From NCBI GenBank assembly GCA_035293245.1, contig DATDOO010000323.1, forward strand, positions 1 to 5,637: a DNA stretch of 5,637 bases, written 5' to 3'. This document shows positions 1-5,637 of this stretch, piece by piece (position 1 is the stretch's first letter; the number at the start of each line of letters is the position of its first letter). Below the pieces are notes generated by a model. It ran no database searches, had not been told where the DNA came from, and worked only from the letters and a program-made list of their open reading frames with translations. The stretch comes from DATDOO01 sp035293245. Lineage in GTDB: Bacteria > Pseudomonadota > Gammaproteobacteria > Methylococcales > Methylococcaceae. A program made the position numbers and the translations under genes.

Positions 1-136
1 CCACCAAGTACCTGGAAAATTATCTGGGCTGGCGCAGGTGGCTGGAACGTTGCGGCGAACGGAACTCCCCGTTGGGTGGCCTCCAGGCCGCCCTTGGCCT
101 GGAAAAGCATTTTCAACTGTTAATGCAGACATAGCC
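1..136 (+). mobile_element. Right end of an insertion sequence (probable IS1595 family) inserted in the SMC-like gene
   Basis: The reading frame that starts at the left edge ends in a TAG at 132-134. Within a few bases the sequence changes to the open coiled-coil frame of the SMC-like gene, which is blocked further left by a TAA at 121-123. This abrupt switch is the expected picture of an element end inside a gene. The terminal inverted repeat probably lies in about 112-136, overlapping the transposase stop codon; read inward on the minus strand it begins GGCTATGTCTGC. If the element ends at 136, the next 8 bases (TTAAACAA, 137-144) would be one copy of a target duplication of the size usual for IS1595 elements. 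The other end of the element is outside the window, so the exact boundary is inferred and could be off by a few bases. Confidence 0.6.
3..134 (+). CDS. Transposase, C-terminal end (partial; IS1595/ISXO2-like)
   Basis: The last 43 codons of a gene entering from the left edge are visible, ending in TAG at 132-134. The peptide begins TKYLENYLGWRRWLERCGE and ends with a short hydrophobic/Gln stretch, FQLLMQT. A 'TKYLxNYLGWRRxLE' block after the last catalytic acidic residue is, from memory, typical of the C-terminus of IS1595-family DDE transposases (the ISXO2-like domain with an N-terminal zinc ribbon). The catalytic residues and the zinc ribbon would lie upstream and cannot be seen, so activity cannot be judged. 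It is transcribed in the same direction as the operon it interrupts. Family assignment is by recognition of this short motif only; another DDE family is possible. Confidence 0.6.
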   Translation, partial: TKYLENYLGWRRWLERCGERNSPLGGLQAALGLEKHFQLLMQT

Positions 137-2394
137 TTAAACAAGCAGTTGAGCATCCCCAGCCATCTCCTCATTTCGTTGAAGCCAAGGAGAAGGCCCG
201 CTTCGAGCTTGAAACCGCTGCCGAGGCGGCGGCCACGGCTTTGCAAGCGCATGAGGAGGCAAAGCGCTCACACCAAACGGAAGTCGAGGCTTTCCATGCC
301 ATCGATGGCCAGACTCAGGGCATCCGAGCACGAGAAAAACAGGATCAAGCGGATCGAGAACATCTGCTCTCCCTGCGAGACGCCGCCCCTGGCACGCTGC
401 TTCACTTCCTGCGCGAATTCCGGCCTGACTGGACCAGGGATATTGCACGAGTGGCGCCCGAGGAACTGCTGTTACGCACGGACCTGACACCCACCCTGGT
501 CAGCGAGGATGCGCGTTCCTTGTACGGCATCGGGCTGGATCTGGCGGTGCTCGATGTCCCGAGGGTTGGGGATGAGGCGGCGCTGCGGCAGAGAATCGAG
601 GAAGCCGAGCGCGCCATCGAGCGGCATCGGCGAGATGCGAAGACCAAGGAAAAGGAACTGGAAGTCCAATCCGAGCGCGTCCGCCAGGCGAAAGCCGCCG
701 CCGAGGACCAGCAACGCGTTCATATCCAGGCCGACAACGCGGTGCGGTCATGCCGGACAGCGTTCGAGACAGCGGAGCGTGCATTGGCCGAAGACATTCG
801 CCAGGCCGGCATCCGGGCTCGGCAGAAATTGCAGGAAGTCCAGCAATCTCTGGAGAGGCACAAGAAGGACCTGGCAGCGCTCAAAACCAGCCGAAACGCC
901 CGCAAGCAGGCCCATGAAAACGATCTGAGAAACCGCTTGGCGGCGATTGATGCTCGGGTTCAAGCCGAAATCGGCGAGATCGATCGGCTCATTGCAACAG
1001 CGAAATCGTCCCGCGATCAGGACATCGGTGCTCTGAACCAAGAATTGGAGTCGGCATTGAAGGCGCGCGGCGTGGACACGGCCTCGCTGGAAAAACTACG
1101 GAAAGAGAAAGCAGAAGCACAGGAAAAACTACAGAAAGCGCGCTCCAATGAAGCCAAGGTCGGCAATTGGCGACGCTGGCTGGCGTCCGAGTGGGCTGCC
1201 CGCCCCGACAAGGAGGTGGAGCTGAAGACGGCGGAAGACAACGTCCACCACTTGCTGGACCAGCAATCCCAGGCGCGAAAGGCGCGTGAGGTCAAGCGCG
1301 GGGAATTGGACAGTTTGTTAGGCCAGATAAAGCGGGAAAAGGCCGGGGTGGAAAAACTGCACGGCTTTGTCGTCAGGCGCCGAGAGAGACTGACCCGTTG
1401 GCCGGCAGATCCCATCGGGCCGATGGCCAAGCCACAGCGCGATCAGGATGCGCTGGAGGCCGACATGGACCGGTTGCTCCTGGATATTCAAAACGAGGAA
1501 GCTCGGGCACGGGATGCGCTGGCTCCCATCAAGCGCGTCTTCTTTGAAACGCCGGGCACCACACCGTACCAGTTCTACGACAAGAAACGCCTGGATTTCG
1601 GGCCGGACCAGGACAGTGCCTCACCGTTCCTTTGGCTCGCCCCCCTGCGGGAATGGTTCGACGCGGAGCATGAAAATGCCCGCCGGTTGCTCTTGAGCCA
1701 GTGTCGTAACTTTGCCTCCGGCATCCACGAGTTCCATGATCGCCTTGATGGCTTCAAGCGCAAGGTCGGCATCTTCTCGAAGGATTTGCAGGACAACATG
1801 GCCGCGTCTACCCGCTTTCGTTTCATCAGCAGCGTAGCGGTGCGGATTACCACTTCGTTCGACAGCCTGGATGGCTGGGACAAAATCAGGCAATTGGATG
1901 AGGAGTACGGCGTTTGGGCAGGGAAGGACGCCAACGACTTGCCTGGACCCGCTTTCGCCGATGCCGTGGATCAAGTGAGCGATTGGCTGCAAGGACGCCA
2001 CACGCTGGATGTAAAGCTGGAAGATCTGCTTGGCCTGGAAATCGATATCGAGGAAGTAGGCCAGCCCAGAAAGACCGTGAAAGACGAAGGGCAACTGAGG
2101 GATGCCTCCAGCAATGGCCTCTCCTATCTCATTCTTTGCGTGGTTTTCGTCGGCTTGATCAACAAGATTCGCGCCGGTCAGCCGGTGCAACTGGTCTGGG
2201 CATTGGACGAACTGCGCGACCTCGACCTGGACAACGTTCGAGTGTTGCTGGACATGCTGGCCGACAACCATATTCATTTGGTTTCAGCCTTCCCCGATCC
2301 TGAGCCGGAAATCCTGGCTCTTCTGAAAAATCGGTATGCCGTACAGGAGGGACGCCGTCTCGCGACCTTCCGCCAGGAGGTGGCCCATGTTTGA
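137..2394 (+). pseudogene. jetC: SMC/MukB/JetC-like ATPase, 5'-truncated by the insertion sequence
   Basis: This is the motor subunit of a condensin-like complex. The frame is open from 124 to the TGA at 2392-2394, about 752 codons from the junction, with no ATG near its left end. The TTG at 241 has no ribosome site and lies inside coiled coil, so it is not a true start. Numbering from that TTG as residue 1: a Glu/Lys/Arg/Ala-rich coiled coil is followed by a small globular segment (about 55-105, with a FRPDW motif and SLYGIGLDLAVL), long coiled coils (about 110-385), and a C-terminal ATPase half-domain. The half-domain has an ABC-signature-like DASSNGLSYL at 621-630 and a Walker B LVWALDEL whose Asp-Glu pair is D656/E657. 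A D-loop-like LRDLDLDN and a late strand HLVSAFPD follow, in the same arrangement as the end of MukB. The Walker A (P-loop) half is missing, so this fragment alone should not bind ATP productively. It overlaps the MukE-like gene by 8 nt. The MukB/JetC-type call is firm; the Wadjet subtype is not. Confidence 0.75.
2375..2380 (+). promoter_or_regulatory. Ribosome binding site for the MukE-like gene
   Basis: A perfect AGGAGG inside the last codons of the SMC-like gene sits 6 nt before the ATG at 2387. It decides that start over the in-frame ATG at 2336, which has no such site and would add 17 residues encoded within the upstream gene. Confidence 0.8.
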
Positions 2395-3016
2395 AGCCGC
2401 GGTCGTCAAGCTGCTGGAAGGGGTGTTTATCTGCCGCACGGCCTATCCCGATCTTTTTTCCTACCTTGACGACGAAGCTACTCGTCGGCAGGTGGATGGT
2501 TACCTGACCCAGATCGGCCGGCGCCTTTCCAGCACTGCCCACGGAGAGGCCTATTACGCCGCTCACCGGGTGATCGGTCCGCGCGAGCGGACGGAAATTC
2601 GCGCCCTGTTCAAGGAGGTGAAACATGAGCTGCGGCCAGTGCTGGGCTTCCTCAACCTGATCATGCAGGCCCAACGCGCCGACCGCACACTCGGCGCAGG
2701 CGATGTGATCGACTTCCCGAAAACGCTGCTGCATATTTCGGAAAACTCGCATCTGGGCGAGATGTTGCGGGGCTTTGCCGCCCTGGGGAAGGAATTCGCT
2801 TCCAGCGATGCCAGCCTGCGCACGCTCTTGGATCGGTTGTTGCAGCAAATGGTGAAGAGTGGCTACCTGGTCCCGGATCGGCAGGGTGATCGCTTTGAGG
2901 TGACCGGCAAGATCGATTACTTCTATGAGGTGGCGGATTTCCTCGCCGAAAACGAACAAGCCATCCGCGAGGCCCAGGATCAGGAAACCGAAGGCGAGAC
3001 CGGGAGGCTGTTTTGA
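2387..3016 (+). CDS. jetB: MukE/MksE/JetB-like SMC accessory subunit
   Basis: A 209-residue protein of the size expected for MukE/JetB subunits (about 200-230). In this superfamily the E subunit is a dimeric tandem winged-helix protein that binds the kleisin and DNA and helps load the SMC motor. Visible features: an amphipathic N-terminal region (MFEAAVVKLLEGVFICR), a helical middle rich in Arg/Glu, and a C-terminal winged-helix-like segment at about 145-185. That segment has LLDRLLQQMVKSGYLVPD, then a short basic beta-wing (RQGDRFEVTGK) and an acidic tail. Start at the ATG with AGGAGG in front; the gene overlaps the SMC-like gene by 8 nt and the kleisin gene by 4 nt, so the three are translationally coupled. 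The assignment rests on size, winged-helix pattern and position between SMC and kleisin genes; sequence similarity to E. coli MukE is not obvious by eye. The gene appears intact. Confidence 0.7.
   Translation: MFEAAVVKLLEGVFICRTAYPDLFSYLDDEATRRQVDGYLTQIGRRLSSTAHGEAYYAAHRVIGPRERTEIRALFKEVKHELRPVLGFLNLIMQAQRADRTLGAGDVIDFPKTLLHISENSHLGEMLRGFAALGKEFASSDASLRTLLDRLLQQMVKSGYLVPDRQGDRFEVTGKIDYFYEVADFLAENEQAIREAQDQETEGETGRLF
3002..3007 (+). promoter_or_regulatory. Ribosome binding site for the kleisin-like gene
   Basis: GGGAGG lies 5 nt before a TTG at 3013 that overlaps the TGA of the MukE-like gene (TTGA). This supports the TTG as the true start, giving a coupled 4-nt overlap and a likely lower, stoichiometrically tuned initiation rate. 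Confidence 0.65.
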
Positions 3017-4230
3017 GCCGCGACGGCGTAAAGCACCTGATCGGCCGTCTGGCCAACCACCAGCCGCTGGTTTCCCATGCTTACTACAGCGGCGAGTTGA
3101 TCAAGGATGAGGACAACGCACGGGGCATCGAACTGCTGCAACAGCACAAAGTCCTCATCCCGCGGGGTGAGGATGCTTACACCCTGCACACCACGCTGCG
3201 CCGTTTCCTCGATGCCGCCCTCAACATCGAACGGCTATATGGCATAGGTTCCGATCTGGGCGTCGCTTTCGAGCGCATGGAGCAGCTGACCGATGCCCTG
3301 TTCGATGCGGCTCATGAAGGACGAGCGGAAGACCGCGAGCGGCTGGAAGACGAGATTCGCCAGTCCATCTACGAAATTTCCGACAACCTCGCCGCCGATC
3401 TGGCGCATCTCAGAACCCTGGTGGAAAACCGCTTCGCGGCGGTGAGTACGCTGGCCGAGAAGAAGCGACAAAACGGCTATTACATCGGCCGCACGGAGAA
3501 GGTGGTACGGGCGATAGAACTCTTTACCCTTTCCGACCTGGGCGAGCGGATACAGACTCAAGGCGCATTCGCCAATATTGCCGTGATGTTCCGCGCGCAG
3601 TTGCAGGAAAGGCTCCCATCGTTCCGGCAGAACCTGAGCGACATCCTGGAAATCCTGAAGCATTACTTGTTCGAGTTCCGCGAAATCGAGGATCGCACCC
3701 GCCGGGTGCGCAGCCTCTGGCTCTATCTGGAGCGCCATCCGGTCTATGAGCCGCAGGAATGGGACGAAGCCGCACATCCGCAGCCATGGCTACTCAGGGC
3801 ACCCGGCATCCCGATATGCAGCCACCCATGGGTACGCGACCCGGAATACACCGATGTTCTCGCCGACCTGGCGGGGGATATTGCTCCGCCGGTACTGCGT
3901 CTGCCAGTCGAACGTCCGCGAGGAAGCCTGCTCGAAGAAGATCCGGCCCCCAGCGTGCTGCTTCAGAGCCGGCCCTACCAGCAAGCTATCGACGGTCTCA
4001 TAGCGACCTGTAAAGCCGAGAATCTCCGTACATCCGCCCTGGAGTGGTATCGCGCACACCCCGCTGAACTGGGCGGCATGGGCGTTTCCGTCTGGTTGCA
4101 GTGCGTGCTGGAGGATTTGGGGCCGAGGAAGAAACGGGAACTCGGTATCGTCGTGGTCGCCGAAGAAATGTCTGATCCCATATTCAGCGGCAATGTCGTT
4201 GTCAGCGACGTGCTCGTGGAGCCGGCGTGA
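3013..4230 (+). CDS. jetA: MukF/MksF/JetA-like kleisin subunit
   Basis: A 405-residue protein in the position of the kleisin, which bridges the two SMC heads and binds the MukE-like subunit. The first 65 or so residues look like a winged helix: helices around VKHLIGRLANHQPLVS and ARGIELLQQHKVLIPRG, then a wing into LHTTLRRFLDAAL. Residues about 75-240 are almost entirely helical and charged, with likely coiled coil around the Arg/Glu-rich 98-140 (RERLEDEIRQSIYEISDNLA), matching the helical neck that contacts an SMC head. A Pro-rich linker (about 255-315) leads to a C-terminal domain (about 320-405) with a second winged-helix-like pattern and a beta-rich end (ELGIVVVAEEM). MukF-family proteins are usually about 400-500 residues, so it looks complete. 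TTG start chosen from the Shine-Dalgarno and the 4-nt overlap. Distant homology; the call leans on architecture and operon context. Confidence 0.65.
   Translation: MSRDGVKHLIGRLANHQPLVSHAYYSGELIKDEDNARGIELLQQHKVLIPRGEDAYTLHTTLRRFLDAALNIERLYGIGSDLGVAFERMEQLTDALFDAAHEGRAEDRERLEDEIRQSIYEISDNLAADLAHLRTLVENRFAAVSTLAEKKRQNGYYIGRTEKVVRAIELFTLSDLGERIQTQGAFANIAVMFRAQLQERLPSFRQNLSDILEILKHYLFEFREIEDRTRRVRSLWLYLERHPVYEPQEWDEAAHPQPWLLRAPGIPICSHPWVRDPEYTDVLADLAGDIAPPVLRLPVERPRGSLLEEDPAPSVLLQSRPYQQAIDGLIATCKAENLRTSALEWYRAHPAELGGMGVSVWLQCVLEDLGPRKKRELGIVVVAEEMSDPIFSGNVVVSDVLVEPA
4218..4221 (+). promoter_or_regulatory. Ribosome binding site for the Toprim gene
   Basis: GGAG near the end of the kleisin gene lies 8 nt before the ATG at 4230 and only 5 nt before an in-frame GTG at 4227. 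The spacing and codon favour the ATG (TGATG, 1-nt overlap), though either would give nearly the same protein. Confidence 0.5.
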
Positions 4231-5111
4231 TGGACAAGCGACTCATCAATACGTTGCTGCGCATATTTCACTCACAGGAAAGCCGGTTCTCGCCGGGACG
4301 CTCAATCAGCGCCTTCTGCACCGAATACAACCTGGGGATGAGACAGGGCGCATCCCTGATATTCACGGAAGAGGACAAGAAGGAAATCGGCCGGATCCTC
4401 CAGGGCGAAATGGGCATAGACCCAGCCACGACTACCTCGGAGAGCTGGAAGTACCTCGGTCGAGCGCAAAGCCTTCGGCTCGCTCATGACGAAAAGTTCG
4501 CCGGCCGTTCGGTAGGGGCCGGTCGGCTAAGGCTGAAAACCTTTCCCGAGCGGGCTCTGCGGGTGGCCGGCGGTCGATGGACTCTGCCGCTTCGCGCCGA
4601 TCTTGGCCTGGATCTGGATGCGGTGCTCGGGCATGAAATCGGCCACGATGCCCTGCTGGTCATCGAAAACCTCCAGACCTTCGACGACATCCATAACGTT
4701 GGTGTGGACGTGATGGGCGATCTAGCGGCTTGCGAGCCGCTAGTGCTTTATCGCGGGGATACTCAAGGGGGCGCACGGGCCGATGCCATTCGTGCTCTGA
4801 TCGAGAACACGGCCCTGCCGGTTTATGCCTTCGTTGACTATGACCCCGCCGGCCTGGTTATTGCCCATGGGTTGCCGAGACTTGATCGGGTGCTGGCTCC
4901 GCGCCTGCAAGACTTGGCGGCGTTAATCCAAACGCACGGGATCGCCAGGCGCTATCTGGATCAGGTGGCGGCGGCAAGCCATGTCCTGCAACAATTGGAG
5001 GCAGACCCCCGCATTGGCCCCCTGTGGGACGTCATCGATTTCGCTGGCAAGGGACTGCCGCAAGAGTATTTTCACAGTCGTTCGGCGCAGTCCGTCAGGC
5101 GCAGTATTTGA
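4230..5111 (+). CDS. jetD: JetD/MksG-like Toprim protein (putative nuclease of the SMC complex)
   Basis: A 293-residue protein (ATG start; an in-frame GTG one codon earlier is possible). The C-terminal half shows a Toprim fold: a hydrophobic strand ending in a conserved Glu (LLVIENLQTF, E146), a glycine loop (LVLYRGDTQGG, about 172-182), and a strand with the paired acidic residues (VYAFVDYDPAGLVIA, D203 and D205). These Glu and Asp-x-Asp residues bind the catalytic metal ions in topoisomerases and related nucleases. In Wadjet/MksBEFG systems the JetD/MksG subunit, related to the topoisomerase VI A/Spo11 group, cleaves DNA extruded by the SMC motor. The first 130 or so residues are basic and helical (SESWKYLGRAQSLRLAHDEK) and may form the DNA-binding part. 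JetD proteins I know are nearer 370-400 residues, so this is a short version with a reduced N-terminal region. All three acidic motifs are present, so the gene looks intact. It is the last gene of the operon. Confidence 0.75.
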   Translation: MDKRLINTLLRIFHSQESRFSPGRSISAFCTEYNLGMRQGASLIFTEEDKKEIGRILQGEMGIDPATTTSESWKYLGRAQSLRLAHDEKFAGRSVGAGRLRLKTFPERALRVAGGRWTLPLRADLGLDLDAVLGHEIGHDALLVIENLQTFDDIHNVGVDVMGDLAACEPLVLYRGDTQGGARADAIRALIENTALPVYAFVDYDPAGLVIAHGLPRLDRVLAPRLQDLAALIQTHGIARRYLDQVAAASHVLQQLEADPRIGPLWDVIDFAGKGLPQEYFHSRSAQSVRRSI

Positions 5112-5491
5112 GACGCCTGGGCTGTACCTAATGTGTTAATCGGCATAGATAAAGGGGGGATCGGCATTGACTGACAAAGCGCCACCCCACAGATGCGCCA
5201 CGGTCCGGTGTTTTTGCTGGAGTGGCCTGGGGTGTCTGGCATCTCCATCCTGTTCGGACTTTTCGGCGACGATTGCGACTGCGATTTTTGATCCGCCATG
5301 AACGAACTTGCCGTCATCGCAGATACCGAAATCGAGATTGGCTACTCAGCGACATTCGCGTGCATATCGGCTTGCGGGAATTTTGAACGTCGCAGGAACT
5401 TTCCGGAGCCATCGAACCGCCCGCCAAACCGTCCCCTAACCCCATTACTGTGCTAGAGTTCTTCTCTCGATTCGCGACCCGATTGCACCGA
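5112..5491. other. Intergenic region of about 380 bp, no convincing gene
   Basis: This lies between the Toprim gene and ccmD. It contains two copies of ATCGGCAT (5139-5146 and 5160-5167) separated by a run of Gs, a possible worn transposon end. Two short + strand frames, 5193-5291 (32 codons) and 5298-5456 (52 codons), and one minus-strand frame (5072-5317) show no recognisable protein, clear ribosome site or motif. There is no strong rho-independent terminator: the only matching arms, CACCCCA at 5183-5189 and TGGGGTG at 5228-5234, are 38 nt apart with no following T-run. TGCTAGAGT at 5451-5459 resembles an extended -10 element that could serve ccmD, but no good -35 accompanies it. No C-terminus of CcmC can be read here in any forward frame. 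Confidence 0.6.
5139..5167. repeat. Direct repeat ATCGGCAT x2, 21-bp period
   Basis: Exact 8-bp copies at 5139-5146 and 5160-5167 are spaced by 21 bp, two helical turns, just downstream of the Toprim gene. The complement, ATGCCGAT, repeated near a TGT, recalls the multiple transposase-binding repeats at the ends of some IS21-family elements. A TGT at 5123-5125 would fit as the terminus. No IstA or IstB remnant is visible, so this could equally be a protein-binding site or chance. Confidence 0.4.
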
Positions 5492-5637
5492 ATGACAGCG
5501 TCCGACTTTTTCCGGATGGGCGGTTACGCCTTCTACGTCTGGATCTCCTACGGCCTGGCCTTGCTGGTTCTGCTGGCCAATTTCATCGGCGCCTGGAACC
5601 GGCACCGCGAGGCGCGGCAAAGGGCCGACCGGCCGAC
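5492..5637 (+). CDS. ccmD: Heme exporter protein CcmD (cut by the window edge)
   Basis: The first 48 codons, with no stop before the window edge, encode a small membrane protein. The pattern is the CcmD hallmark: a short N-terminus (MTASDFFRMGGYAFYVWISY), one transmembrane helix at about residues 13-35 (GLALLVLLANFIGAW), then a cytoplasmic Arg-rich tail (NRHREARQRAD). CcmD is an inner-membrane component of the System I cytochrome c maturation machinery; it helps release heme-loaded CcmE from the CcmABC transporter complex. Family members are usually 45-75 residues, so only a few codons are likely missing. No good Shine-Dalgarno precedes the ATG, as often happens when ccmD is coupled to ccmC, yet here no ccmC lies directly upstream. 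That suggests the SMC operon sits between ccmD and its usual neighbours, or that ccmABC is elsewhere. Confidence 0.85.
   Translation, partial: MTASDFFRMGGYAFYVWISYGLALLVLLANFIGAWNRHREARQRADRP

Noticed and set aside
38..487. 149-codon open frame on the + strand over the IS/SMC junction
   Set aside because: It crosses the junction in the wrong frame for both genes, is Arg/Pro/Ser-rich and has no recognisable motif. It is a shadow of the high-G+C coding sequence.
1621..2277. Long minus-strand frame of 218 codons opposite the SMC ATPase half
   Set aside because: It lies antisense to the signature and Walker B region, whose + strand reading is clearly protein-like, and has no ribosome site. The same applies to the 266-codon minus frame at 2159-2959.
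2336..2386. Upstream ATG extending the MukE-like gene by 17 residues
   Set aside because: No Shine-Dalgarno precedes it, while a perfect AGGAGG stands 6 nt before the ATG at 2387.
5183..5234. Possible transcription terminator after the operon
   Set aside because: The 7-nt arms are separated by 38 nt and are not followed by a T-run, so a functional rho-independent terminator is unlikely.
5193..5291. 32-codon frame with a hydrophobic middle and Cys/Asp-rich end
   Set aside because: Too short, no ribosome site and no known family. It could be a fragment of a lost gene but cannot be supported.
5072..5317. 81-codon minus-strand frame over the end of the Toprim gene
   Set aside because: Ser/Pro-rich, overlaps the Toprim C-terminus antisense, and matches nothing I know.
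5298..5456. 52-codon + strand frame before ccmD
   Set aside because: Composition turns Pro/Arg/Asn-rich like random sequence, there is no ribosome site and no recognisable domain.
5431..5459. Possible sigma-70 promoter for ccmD
   Set aside because: TGCTAGAGT fits an extended -10 only partly (TAGAGT, 4 of 6) and the base run 17 nt upstream, GTCCCC, is a poor -35.

Overview
The window (about 60% G+C by eye) looks like a proteobacterial chromosome segment. The best taxonomic clue is a ccmD-like gene running off the right edge, which belongs to the System I cytochrome c maturation pathway. Between an insertion-sequence end on the left and ccmD on the right lies a four-gene, translationally coupled operon on the + strand. 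It encodes an SMC/condensin-like complex of the MukBEF / MksBEFG / Wadjet (JetABCD) superfamily.

Layout: positions 1-136 are the right end of an insertion sequence carrying the last 43 codons of a transposase, probably of the IS1595 (ISXO2-type DDE) family. It abuts, and most likely interrupts, the SMC-like ATPase gene (137-2394). That gene keeps its coiled coil and C-terminal ATPase half (signature motif and Walker B), but its start and N-terminal Walker A half are not in the window. Then follow a MukE/JetB-like gene (2387-3016), a MukF/JetA-like kleisin gene (3013-4230) and a 293-residue Toprim protein of the JetD/MksG type (4230-5111). Successive genes overlap by 8, 4 and 1 nt, and each junction has a Shine-Dalgarno-like sequence, so they form one transcription unit. 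From 5112 to 5491 there is about 380 bp without a convincing gene; it holds a duplicated 8-mer that may be an old transposon end. ccmD starts at 5492 and is cut by the window edge.

Working model, from knowledge of the families: the SMC dimer, kleisin and MukE-like subunit form a loop-extruding motor, and the Toprim protein is the nuclease that cleaves the extruded (usually plasmid) DNA. Two points stand out. The gene order is SMC - E - F - Toprim, with the SMC gene first rather than third as in canonical jetABCD or mksFEBG. The insertion sequence appears to have beheaded the motor subunit while leaving the other three genes intact, which suggests a recently inactivated defence locus. No functional assignment has been checked by database search; all rest on motifs, sizes and gene context.
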